Part shown: positions 20,448-29,412 of the stretch, piece after piece
Layout of the letters: every line of letters begins with the position of its first letter
Numbering within the stretch: position 1 is the stretch's first letter
Source of the DNA: Microcaldota archaeon
Lineage (GTDB): Archaea > Micrarchaeota > Micrarchaeia > Anstonellales > J096
Direction: 5' to 3'
DNA length: 64,000 bases
NCBI GenBank assembly: GCA_015522475.1
Contig: WAMF01000001.1
Location: 100,054-164,053, forward strand
Notes under the pieces: model-generated
Seen by the model: only the letters and a program-made list of their open reading frames with translations
The model's database searches: none
What the model was told of the DNA's origin: nothing
Translations under genes and position numbers: made by a program

Positions 20448-20900
20448 TTACTCTCCAAACAGCTCACTCTCCAACTCTTTAAGGTGATCCTCTATCTTTT
20501 TTGCCACTTCCGCTTTTTTCACAGCCCGAATCTTTTGGAGTTTTTTTCTGAATACGGCGTCTAAGCGCGACGTATAAGCAGAGAGGTCCTTTTTAAATTT
20601 CCTCTCAAACGACGCAAGTTTCTTGACATATTTTGCCTTCAGCTTTGCCTTCTCAACTTTGTCTTCCTGTTTTAGCCAAGAGATGAATGTACCCACTTCT
20701 GAGAGCTTACCCTTTTCAAACTCGCGAAGATCTTCTGCTATTTTGTATATTTCTAATGTTAGCCCAGTCGAGGACGACGTTGAGTGTTGCTCTGGCTGTC
20801 TATCCGAAGATTTATTTAGAGAGTTGTTTGTTTTGCCCCTAAAGTTTGGCTCGCCCTGTGCCCCTCTCTCGTCCATGCTGACGTTATTGTAGGAATGCAT
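20448..20900 (-). CDS. atpH: A-type ATP synthase subunit H-like coiled coil
   Basis: Coiled-coil protein directly upstream of atpE. Confidence 0.6.
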   Translation of the reverse strand: MHSYNNVSMDERGAQGEPNFRGKTNNSLNKSSDRQPEQHSTSSSTGLTLEIYKIAEDLREFEKGKLSEVGTFISWLKQEDKVEKAKLKAKYVKKLASFERKFKKDLSAYTSRLDAVFRKKLQKIRAVKKAEVAKKIEDHLKELESELFGE

Positions 20901-20951
20901 TTATAACATTTTCTCTCCTTAAAGAGCTATCCAAGCATATAAGCGAGCTCC

Positions 20952-21024
20952 AGCCCCGTCGTCTAGTGGTCAAGGATGCCAGGCTTTGGACCTGGAGACC
21001 CCGGTTCGAATCCGGGCGGGGCTA
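20952..21024 (+). tRNA. tRNA-Gln (anticodon TTG)
   Basis: Acceptor agccccg/cggggct, anticodon arm ccagg-ctTTGga-cctgg, GGTTCGAAT T-loop. Confidence 0.95.
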
Positions 21025-21247
21025 CTTCTTTATAGCATATGGCACTAGAGGCCCAAATACCCCTAATTTAACCTAATTAGACCAATTTAGCCAAGTGTAG
21101 CTTAAAACACACTAAACTAGGCACATAGGAATTAGGTATATGTCGCATTTCTATCTTTTGTATTTGTAGTTTCTTATCTGCACGTGGCTAAGTCGGACAA
21201 GTCTGCTCTCCAATCACAATGCATCTTCATGCATCTTCTTACTCGCT

Positions 21248-22798
21248 TTACTCCTTTCTTGCAGAGGTTTCCACACCTGTAGCCACGCCAGATGCTGTTG
21301 TGAGCTTCTTGGACTCCTCGTCTTCGTGTTTATTGGAGTCATACTGTACTTTATACTTGTTTTCTATCATCTCACGAATGCCTAAACCGTTGTAAGCGCA
21401 GAAAGAAACTGTTTTCATATCTGGTGTCATATAATGAACAATGCAGTGTGTTATTCTCTCCATATCGACGTTGTATAAGTCTTGGAAGTGCATTGTGCCC
21501 ACAAAGAAAGAGTTCAAGTGAAAATCGCCAACAGCTTCAAGGTCGCCCTTCTTCAGTATGATCTGCGTAAGCAGCTCTTTTAGTGGCAGATTTTTAGGCA
21601 CTTTCTTGAAGTCAATAAGAGGAATTATGTCTTTTGCCAAACCAAGGAGATGCACCTTCTTCATAACAGAATTGGTGTCGCGCATCTTTTTGCTATACTT
21701 CTCTATCACATCTAAGAACTTGTCCACGTCTAAGAACTCCGTTATTGGAACTACGTTGCCATTCTCGTCTTTGAACAAGTAAGTGGCTGCTCCACAAAGG
21801 GGATGAGTAGAGAATGAAACAGCTCGCTTGCCCGTAAAGGACTCTACAAGCTCAGTAAGAGGCAATACAGAAGGGATAGGATAAAAGTCGTCGGGTTTTA
21901 CTTTGCCACCACTTTGTTTTTCCATGTCCTCGAGCAAATCGCTTATAGTGTATCGCATCTGCTCTCTCATATTTCTGCTCATCTTACCCGTGAAAGATAT
22001 GGGCTGAAAGTTGACGCCACGCACGATGTCCGAGTTTTTAAGGCCAAATTCTACGATTTTGTAAACTTCGTCGTCGTTTAACCCGCGGATTATTGTGGGA
22101 ACGAAAACAATGCCAAGGTTAGCCTCCCTGCAATTTTGAAGAATCTTATCAATCAACTTGTGGTTCTTTTTTTCTCTATTAGTCCTGTCTGTCAAGCCGT
22201 CGAAGCTCAAATAAAGTATATCTGCTCCTGCTTCGCTGAGCTTTTTTGTATACTCCTTGTCAAGGGCAACCTTATAGCCATTCGTTGCTATAAGGACGGC
22301 GAAGCCTAAGCGCTTTGCTTCTCTCACGATGTCTATTAAGTCGCTTCTCATTGTCGGCTCTCCGCCAGAAAACATGACAGAAGGAACAGGAGGATCGAAT
22401 TTTTCTCTCAATGTGCGAAGCATCTCGAAGATGGTTTCTTTGGACGGCTCGTATAGATAACCTGTGACGGCAGCGTTAGCAAAGCAATAACTGCAGCGAA
22501 GGTTACAGCGGTTAGTCACGTCGATGATTGTTAGGACGGGGGAGGCATAGTAATAGGGGCAAAGCTCGCATTTTATTATGGGTTCAGTGACTTTGGGTGG
22601 ATTGAACTCACGCAACTTAGCCAGATACTCTTCTATGCGCTTGAATTCTTTGCCGTCATAGATTCTTTCCACGAATTCGCCATGCTCTGGGCATGTCTTC
22701 TTCATGTAGATTACGCCGTTCTCTTCGTAAAGAATAGCATCTATAACTCTACCGCACTCTGGGCATACGCTCTTCGTCTTTATATGGACCTTTGGCAT
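21248..22798 (-). CDS. Radical SAM protein of the tetraether lipid synthase (Tes, MJ0619-like) family
   Basis: N-terminal CPECG…CPEHGE, CELCP, radical SAM CNLRCSYC, MFSGGEPT; start moved to MPKVHIK after AGGCGATA. Confidence 0.75.
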   Translation of the reverse strand: MPKVHIKTKSVCPECGRVIDAILYEENGVIYMKKTCPEHGEFVERIYDGKEFKRIEEYLAKLREFNPPKVTEPIIKCELCPYYYASPVLTIIDVTNRCNLRCSYCFANAAVTGYLYEPSKETIFEMLRTLREKFDPPVPSVMFSGGEPTMRSDLIDIVREAKRLGFAVLIATNGYKVALDKEYTKKLSEAGADILYLSFDGLTDRTNREKKNHKLIDKILQNCREANLGIVFVPTIIRGLNDDEVYKIVEFGLKNSDIVRGVNFQPISFTGKMSRNMREQMRYTISDLLEDMEKQSGGKVKPDDFYPIPSVLPLTELVESFTGKRAVSFSTHPLCGAATYLFKDENGNVVPITEFLDVDKFLDVIEKYSKKMRDTNSVMKKVHLLGLAKDIIPLIDFKKVPKNLPLKELLTQIILKKGDLEAVGDFHLNSFFVGTMHFQDLYNVDMERITHCIVHYMTPDMKTVSFCAYNGLGIREMIENKYKVQYDSNKHEDEESKKLTTASGVATGVETSARKE

Positions 22799-22999
22799 AT
22801 TATCGCCTAAGTAGCGTAATGAGGGGTATATGTTTTTAAGCTTTGTTACAAGCGATATAGGTCCAGAGGTATGGATAAGGAAGTATATATACATAGCGGA
22901 TAGAAGGTGCCATCTTCAGGGAAAGAAGTATAGAATGCGTAATAGAATTAGAGACAGGCAGACAATAAAATTTTAAAGCTAGCTAGCATGTAATAAAGA

Positions 23000-24130
23000 G
23001 TGGATGTCTTGTTTGCTGTATTGGGCTTTATATTAGCTATTTTACTCAGCTCTCTGCCGGGCTTTCATATAAACAACCTCTTGCCTTTAAAGCTGCCTGA
23101 GGAGTTCATGTTTACATACGCCGGCGCGTATCTTGTCTTCAGCGTCGTGCAAGCCTTTCTGTTCGCCTTTCTTGGGCCGGCTGAAGTAAGTGCCCTTCCG
23201 TATATATTGCGCATTATACGCCAAGATGGTATAAAGCGCACCTTTATTGTTCACAGCTTATCTATTCTCTTGGGCTTGCTGCTGGCAACGTTCCTCTATA
23301 CTAACGGCATGTACAGCCTAGCTTATACATACATAAAGCCATACCTTAAGTACATCCTTCTTCTCGTGGCGCTCATACTTCCAATAAAGAGCAAAAAGCC
23401 TCTCTCATATGCAGTTATCTTTTTGGTTAGTGGATTGCTTGGTTTGGGCAGCCTTAGCTGTGTAGGAAATAAAGCCTTCTTGCCCCTCTTCGGCGGAATG
23501 TTTGCTTTGGCCTATCTTTGGCCTCTTGCGAAGCAGAACTCTTCTGAAAGAGAACAGGGAAGTAAGAAGGAAAAGACCGAAGAAGGGAACATCAAGAGCC
23601 TTAAATGGCCCAAGATCATAGCCAGCGCCATTTTGGGCGTAGCTCTTGGTTTCGTAGCTACGCTGTTACCATCTATAAGTTCGCCATCTGTAGTAGCCAC
23701 CGTGTTCTTGCCCCTTCCTTTAAGCGGCTACAGCTACGTGGGGCTTATAGGAAGCACCGTTGCTAGCGAATACATATACAGTCTTCATTCATGGAATGAG
23801 CTCAAAAAGGCGCGCGTGGGCTGGGTCCGGGCCATAAAGCGTGTAAGCTTAGAAGGTATGACCCTTCTTATAATTTCGGCAGCTCTAGCCTTCGTACTAG
23901 GCTTTTTCGTAGTGGAAAGGCTGCCACAAGGCAAAGAGGGTATAAAATGGATAACGCTTTTGTATATGGCGGCGCTTTCTTTTGTAAATGCAGGCTTCAT
24001 CAGCCTCTTCGTATTAGCTGCAGCATGGCTTGTTGGTGAACTCGCAGTTATTAAGAAGGTTGAAAAAACAGCTTTGCTGGGCAGTATTATTTTGCCGACG
24101 CTGCTTCTTTTATGGCACGTCTTTTTGTAA
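23000..24130 (+). CDS. TctA-like (tripartite tricarboxylate transporter permease family) archaeal membrane protein
   Basis: LPGFHINN motif and two symmetrical TM halves; GTG start. Confidence 0.75.
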   Translation: MDVLFAVLGFILAILLSSLPGFHINNLLPLKLPEEFMFTYAGAYLVFSVVQAFLFAFLGPAEVSALPYILRIIRQDGIKRTFIVHSLSILLGLLLATFLYTNGMYSLAYTYIKPYLKYILLLVALILPIKSKKPLSYAVIFLVSGLLGLGSLSCVGNKAFLPLFGGMFALAYLWPLAKQNSSEREQGSKKEKTEEGNIKSLKWPKIIASAILGVALGFVATLLPSISSPSVVATVFLPLPLSGYSYVGLIGSTVASEYIYSLHSWNELKKARVGWVRAIKRVSLEGMTLLIISAALAFVLGFFVVERLPQGKEGIKWITLLYMAALSFVNAGFISLFVLAAAWLVGELAVIKKVEKTALLGSIILPTLLLLWHVFL

Positions 24131-24168
24131 AACTGGTAACGCAGAGGTGGAAATTGGTTTAGACACAC

Positions 24169-24828
24169 TTAACCCCATGCCTCTACCTTGAAATTCTTCA
24201 CTTTGTCTATAAGGGGCTCTCTAAAGGCCTTGGCCATAGCCATGCTTCCACAAAGGAAAACTATAGCGTCGCTTATATCACCCAAGGCCAGCACATCCTC
24301 GGCTGAAAAACGGCCATGCCTAAAGCCGGTAACCTCCTCCCGTGTTATAGTAAAATGCAAGTCTATCAAGCCTGCGTTGTGGTAAGAGATGAACTCGGAC
24401 AGATAGGGCGCATCATGCAAATAACGCGCAGAATAGAAAAGATGAATCTTGGGTCTCTTCTTTAAAGTGATGGCATGCCTTGTGATGGAAGCAAGAGGTG
24501 CAACACCAGCTCCTCCGCCTATAAGAACAACATGTTCTTCGCCGTCATAAAGAAAATGGCCAGATGGCCCTTTAACAGTAAGCCTCTCGCCCACTTTCAC
24601 ATCAGCTAAGTAAGATGTGAACTGTCCGCCAACAAGATGTATAAGGAACTCCAGGTAAGAATAAGAGGGTGGAGAAGCGATGGAATATGGACGAGCAACC
24701 GCGCCGTTTGAAAGCACGACAAAGTGGCCAGCGCGGTATTTAAGCAGCTCGCCGTCGGGGATGAGCTTGAAGATTCTGTAATCTCCCATCGCCTCTATAG
24801 ATGAGATTGTGTAGGTTAATTCCTGCAT
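24169..24828 (-). CDS. FNR-like FAD/NAD(P)-binding oxidoreductase
   Basis: RPYSIAS, GPSGHF, VLIGGGAGVAPLAS, FLCGSMAMA. Confidence 0.88.
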   Translation of the reverse strand: MQELTYTISSIEAMGDYRIFKLIPDGELLKYRAGHFVVLSNGAVARPYSIASPPSYSYLEFLIHLVGGQFTSYLADVKVGERLTVKGPSGHFLYDGEEHVVLIGGGAGVAPLASITRHAITLKKRPKIHLFYSARYLHDAPYLSEFISYHNAGLIDLHFTITREEVTGFRHGRFSAEDVLALGDISDAIVFLCGSMAMAKAFREPLIDKVKNFKVEAWG

Positions 24829-25009
24829 GAGCTCATATGAAGGGAAAGATTAAAAACGGTTTTGAGTTGCAATTCAACCAAAGCGACATTAATTGACTCA
24901 ATCGAAAATAAAAGGTTGAGAATATGGGCTCATGTTCATCAACAACGTGTTGTCTAATAATATGCCGCCGTAAGTAGTGGTGTCTATTAGTGTCTTGCCT
25001 TAGTTATCT

Positions 25010-26083
25010 TTATTTATCCCAACTTTTATCCCAAGTGAAACCCGCAGTTGGATCAAAATGGTCCATTTTAGAGTCAATGCTGTCTAAAATATCTTTAGGG
25101 ACAGGATCGCCAGAAAATGTAGAGGTGATTATATTGGTTAGTGGTGACGCATATATTCTATACCACAATCCATCTTTAAAAGGGAGGTTGGGAATGGGAT
25201 GCAGCCTACAAAAATCATCAGAAAAATCAGTTCCCTCCTCTTGAAGAGGATCGCTTAGTAAATCTCCAGCTTTACCTTCAGTACCAAAAGATGCAAGAAT
25301 CATGGCCGCCATTTTTTTATGTGCCATGACAAACGTTGGGAGTGTATTTTTCATAAATTCGTGCCAGGTTGCAATACCTTTTGAAATGATGTACTCTGCT
25401 GGATCGGCAACATACCAATTGTTATTTGCTCCAAGCTCAAATAATACCATAACATGACCAAAGTAGTCCTGAGAGTAAGTAACAAGTGCAGATTCTGCCC
25501 TGTTAAGATGAAGTTGAAGACCCTCAATGACAAGCAACTTTGCTAGGTGGTTAGTAAGCACAAGAGCTGATGCTAAAACTGCTGACAAGCCAAAACAATT
25601 TCCCGCCCGTGCCCATAAAACAGCTTCAGGATCTAGCTCTACGTCAAAATCTCTAAAAGGGACCGGAGTATAAGTTCCTCTAAACGTATTGAGATATGAA
25701 ACGAATGCTTGGATGTCCGAGAGAGTACGTAGCATATTATACTTTTTTATCGCTGCCAGCATTAATTCTCCATTATGAATCCACACCTCGTTTGGCTGTG
25801 GACCATTATCCATATTTATCTTAAAGGTCTCATGGGGGAAATTCAGCTTATATTTTTTGGATGTTGTGTTAGAAGGGGAAGAGACAATGTGGGGAGGACT
25901 ATGCGTAGAGTAGTGTGGACTACGTGCAGTTCTACCATAGAGGGGCAAAGTGAAAGTAAAAATGGCCATAGCAGCACTTATACCTTTCTTAAACCCATGT
26001 GCAAATCTGGCAAAGTGCGTTTTTAATCTTTTTACCTTATTCGTAGAGTTTTTGAAATTATGGGGTAGATGAAGGGTGTGCAT
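25010..26083 (-). CDS. Transglutaminase-like cysteine-protease-fold protein with N-terminal hydrophobic segment
   Basis: ARAGNCFGLSAVLASAL (Cys), YFGHVMVLFEL (His), NWYVADPAEY (Asp); start placed at MHTLHL ~25 nt after TTATAAA. Confidence 0.65.
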   Translation of the reverse strand: MHTLHLPHNFKNSTNKVKRLKTHFARFAHGFKKGISAAMAIFTFTLPLYGRTARSPHYSTHSPPHIVSSPSNTTSKKYKLNFPHETFKINMDNGPQPNEVWIHNGELMLAAIKKYNMLRTLSDIQAFVSYLNTFRGTYTPVPFRDFDVELDPEAVLWARAGNCFGLSAVLASALVLTNHLAKLLVIEGLQLHLNRAESALVTYSQDYFGHVMVLFELGANNNWYVADPAEYIISKGIATWHEFMKNTLPTFVMAHKKMAAMILASFGTEGKAGDLLSDPLQEEGTDFSDDFCRLHPIPNLPFKDGLWYRIYASPLTNIITSTFSGDPVPKDILDSIDSKMDHFDPTAGFTWDKSWDK

Positions 26084-26216
26084 AAAGCAATTGTGGTTAG
26101 AAAAGTTTATAAGTGTGTATACCTCCATGTCAAAACAAAGATTGAAGGAATGTAAGGAGGAAAGATGGTGAGAAATACATTTATAAATGTGGCTTCCGAA
26201 AGATGTATGTGATAGT

Positions 26217-27506
26217 ATGGTAAGTGGTGGAGAAATAACCCTAAATGAAGGAAAGCGTGCTACAAAAAAAGCAGCCAGTAATTTATCAAATGCTTCCAGT
26301 GCACTTACTCTATTTATTAACTCTGTGAGAAAAGCGCATATACCCCCCTCTATAAAGAGACGGATTTTAAACTATAAAAAGGTGGAAGTAAAGAGAAGTG
26401 GTATTGTAGAGGTATATTTTTCGACACCGATTCATCCAAAAAGCCAGATAGAAGAGAGGAAGTTGCATGTGATCATCCCCTATTCAAAAAAGTCCCCCTA
26501 TCTTGCAACACCTATAAAAAATGAAAAGGGAGACATAGTAGGGTATAAACTCAAACCCTTGTCAGAGAAAAGAATGGCAAAAATAAGAGAGAATATATAT
26601 AAAAAATTGCTTGGTGACCTCACTATAGATCCTAAAAATTACAGAGTGAAGATTACACCGGATGGAGAGTTTGAAGTAACTGTTAGAGCTAATGCATTAT
26701 CTGAAAAAGATGCCACAAAAGTTGCAACACGCATGTTTGGAGTTAGCTCTAAAAATATAAGAGTTGATGAAGAGAGTATTCCGAATACAGGAGGAATTAA
26801 AATCCCTGGATTTTTATCTGGATATTTAGTTACTGTGAAAGGAGATGTTGCAACAAATCTTGCTCTTTTTAAGTTTCTAAGTATGGGAAAGGCCACAATT
26901 GTGTTGAAGGGACAAGATGGTTACCCTGTAAAATACCGACTAGAAAAAGATAAGTATGGTAAGTATTGGCTTGTCACAGACGACTTTATAGGTTCCGAAG
27001 CACTTGGTGTCCCAAAAAAGTTCAGAGTAGGGGATATGTGGAACATAGGTAATGCATTAGCTAACCTCAAAAGAAAAAGTAGGTATGTTAAGAGTCTCTC
27101 CATCTTAGTCAAAAATAGAGGGAAGAAACTCGAATATGCACTAAACACCAGAAGACAAGGAAGTAGTATCTCCTACAAATTTAAAAGAAAATTACCTGTA
27201 GGGTGGGTAAGTATAAGAGTGTATGCCCCTCCCATAATCCTTCCACCTGAGGGCAAAGAGTATAAAGAAGTTAAACAAAAATGGGAAGAAATTGAAAAAA
27301 GATATGGTGTGAAGGTTTACATCAAATTTAATAAAGACAAAAAAAGTAATCATTGGAGTTACAATTTGAAAATTGAAGGTAAAAAAGTGAAACCCAATAG
27401 CCCCTTAGCAAAAGAATTAGTCTCCTTAAGGAAGTTACTCGACAAAGTTACAGATGATGCTAACAAATTTGAAGAGGAAATGGAGATATATGGAATACCT
27501 TTATGA
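26217..27506 (+). CDS. Hypothetical protein (ORFan-like), Lys-rich
   Basis: Long ORF; TTTATAAA box overlaps the first ATG (26187), so ATG at 26217 is more likely. Confidence 0.7.
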   Translation: MVSGGEITLNEGKRATKKAASNLSNASSALTLFINSVRKAHIPPSIKRRILNYKKVEVKRSGIVEVYFSTPIHPKSQIEERKLHVIIPYSKKSPYLATPIKNEKGDIVGYKLKPLSEKRMAKIRENIYKKLLGDLTIDPKNYRVKITPDGEFEVTVRANALSEKDATKVATRMFGVSSKNIRVDEESIPNTGGIKIPGFLSGYLVTVKGDVATNLALFKFLSMGKATIVLKGQDGYPVKYRLEKDKYGKYWLVTDDFIGSEALGVPKKFRVGDMWNIGNALANLKRKSRYVKSLSILVKNRGKKLEYALNTRRQGSSISYKFKRKLPVGWVSIRVYAPPIILPPEGKEYKEVKQKWEEIEKRYGVKVYIKFNKDKKSNHWSYNLKIEGKKVKPNSPLAKELVSLRKLLDKVTDDANKFEEEMEIYGIPL

Positions 27507-27610
27507 GTTATCTTTGGTTTTTAAGAAGAGATGTACATACGTCTCTGACCCATCTCTTTTTAAACATTTCGAATAATAATTCAAATCATAATTCAAAAAG
27601 AGGTGATAAC

Positions 27611-27958
27611 ATGCCATTTGGTGATGGAACCGGCCCATATGGAGATGGCCCATGGATGGGTAGAGGAAAAGGCGCTCGTAGAGGAGCTAGAGGCGCTGCT
27701 GGCGCTCGTGGATATGGAAGAGGATATGCCCAAGGCTTTAGTGGAAGCTACGGTAGAGGTTATGGCCCTGGTTTAGGTCTTGGAGCTGGATGGGGTTGCA
27801 GAGCTTATGGCCCCTTTAGTCCATTTGCGGACGAGCGCTCAGCCCTCGAAGCGCAGCGTTCAGCCTTGGAAAGAACAAAAGCCTTCATAGAAGAAAGGCT
27901 GAGCTACATAGGAAAAAGGCTGAGTGAGTTGAGCAAACCTGAAAATAAACAATTATGA
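27611..27958 (+). CDS. DUF5320-like Gly/Arg-rich protein
   Basis: MPFGDGTGPYGDGPWMGRGKG start followed by Gly-rich segment and C-terminal coiled coil; preceded by AGGTGATAAC. Confidence 0.8.
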   Translation: MPFGDGTGPYGDGPWMGRGKGARRGARGAAGARGYGRGYAQGFSGSYGRGYGPGLGLGAGWGCRAYGPFSPFADERSALEAQRSALERTKAFIEERLSYIGKRLSELSKPENKQL

Positions 27959-28041
27959 AGACAAAACGGTGAAAAATTATAAAAAACTCGATAAGCATGT
28001 ATAAGTATGTAAATGAGTAGATAAATGAGTAGAGTAAGTGT

Positions 28042-29364
28042 CTAGAATAAAGTCCTCTGTTTTGCCTCACCAGCGCCTTTCTTATCTTCTTCCCCTTTTT
28101 CTTTTATAGAAAAAGTGCCGAATTGGCCGTCGCAGCCCGGCTTCCACACAACCGCGCCTTTTTTGACAGCTAATATGGCCTTAGCCACTTCCACATTGCC
28201 CAGCAATTGAATATGTTCATCGCTGCTTTCATAGGCTGAGAGCTCACTCCCAAAGTAGCGTATAAGTCTGTCGTATACTCCATTCACAGCCTTTGTATTG
28301 GCGCCTTTTTTGAGCACATAGGATATGAGTTGCCTAAGAGGGATGATGTGTATAAAAGGCTTTTTCTTTTCCTCACTCCAGCCTTCCATATCCTGGCTGT
28401 CTTTCTTTTCTTCTTTTTTTCCTTCTTTTCCTTCTGAGCTGCCTTTACTCTTACCCTCATATTCAGCCGAAAGCTCATATATACGGTGTAGCACACCGAG
28501 TGTTAGGGGTTTATGGCAGACTGGGCATATATTTTTTAAAGCGAGAGATTCTTCTGGCGAGAGGCAAACGTTGCATTTTCTGTGTCCATCATAAAAGTAC
28601 TTGCCTTCTTGAGGGAAATACTCATAGGTCTTAAGAATACCTTTACCTCCTTTTATTGCTCTGTACACGTCGGCATAGCTAAGCTCATCTAAGCGAAGGT
28701 GCGTTGCCTCCCTAGCTAGATTAGCTGGACTGTGAGCATCGGAGAAGGAAACGAGGGGAAAGCGCTCCAAGGCTTTTACCCTCCAATTCATGGCAGGGTC
28801 GCTGCTTAAACCTGTCTCAAGTGCCAAAATATAATTAGAGTAGCTGCCATAAACTTCCTCGACACTATCAGCTCCAAACTTGCTGCCAAACAACGAGAAC
28901 CACGGCGTCCATATATGGGCGGGAATGATGCCTATGCGCTTGTCAATCTGCATTAAAGTCTCGACCATCTCTTCTATAGAAAAGGAGAGTGTTGGCCTTC
29001 CGTCTTCGGCTAAATTACCGCCTTTCGCCAGCTCCTCCCTTATCTGCTCTGCCACCTCAAATGAAGGGGCCAAAAGCACGGTATGTATTTTATACGCTTT
29101 ACCCTCTTGCTCGAAGACATTACTAACTTCTACAGAAAGAAGAAAATTAACGTCTTTGCATGTATATATGCCGTGTGTTTCGTCGTCAGTGTTGTGCAAG
29201 TATTGCTTTAGCTCCTTCATCCAAAGAGGATGTGTGAAGTCAGCTGTTCCAAGCAAAGAAATGCCCTTCTTCTTGGCCCACCCTGCCAAAGTAGGCACAG
29301 AGAGCTTGGGTGAAGTAGCTGCAGAATATCTGCCATGAATATGTAAATCTGCAACGACGTCCAT
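28042..29364 (-). CDS. Endonuclease Q-like PHP-domain protein
   Basis: ADLHIHGRYSAATSPK, GTADFTHPLW, SFSDAHSP, zinc finger CNVC…CPVC. Confidence 0.88.
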   Translation of the reverse strand: MDVVADLHIHGRYSAATSPKLSVPTLAGWAKKKGISLLGTADFTHPLWMKELKQYLHNTDDETHGIYTCKDVNFLLSVEVSNVFEQEGKAYKIHTVLLAPSFEVAEQIREELAKGGNLAEDGRPTLSFSIEEMVETLMQIDKRIGIIPAHIWTPWFSLFGSKFGADSVEEVYGSYSNYILALETGLSSDPAMNWRVKALERFPLVSFSDAHSPANLAREATHLRLDELSYADVYRAIKGGKGILKTYEYFPQEGKYFYDGHRKCNVCLSPEESLALKNICPVCHKPLTLGVLHRIYELSAEYEGKSKGSSEGKEGKKEEKKDSQDMEGWSEEKKKPFIHIIPLRQLISYVLKKGANTKAVNGVYDRLIRYFGSELSAYESSDEHIQLLGNVEVAKAILAVKKGAVVWKPGCDGQFGTFSIKEKGEEDKKGAGEAKQRTLF

Positions 29365-29383
29365 AGTTTATATAGAGCTTCGG

Positions 29384-29394
29384 TTTTTAAATAC
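29384..29394. promoter_or_regulatory. TATA-like box (TTTTTAAATAC, palindromic TTTAAA core) shared by divergent EndoQ and NSUN genes
   Basis: Core centre (29388.5) is 24.5 bp from ATG 29364 (-) and 24.5 bp from GTG 29413 (+). Confidence 0.6.
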
Positions 29395-29412
29395 AATCCA
29401 TCCAAGCAACGC

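Noticed and set aside
28880-29338. 152-aa + strand ORF
   Set aside because: Antisense to the PHP/EndoQ catalytic domain.
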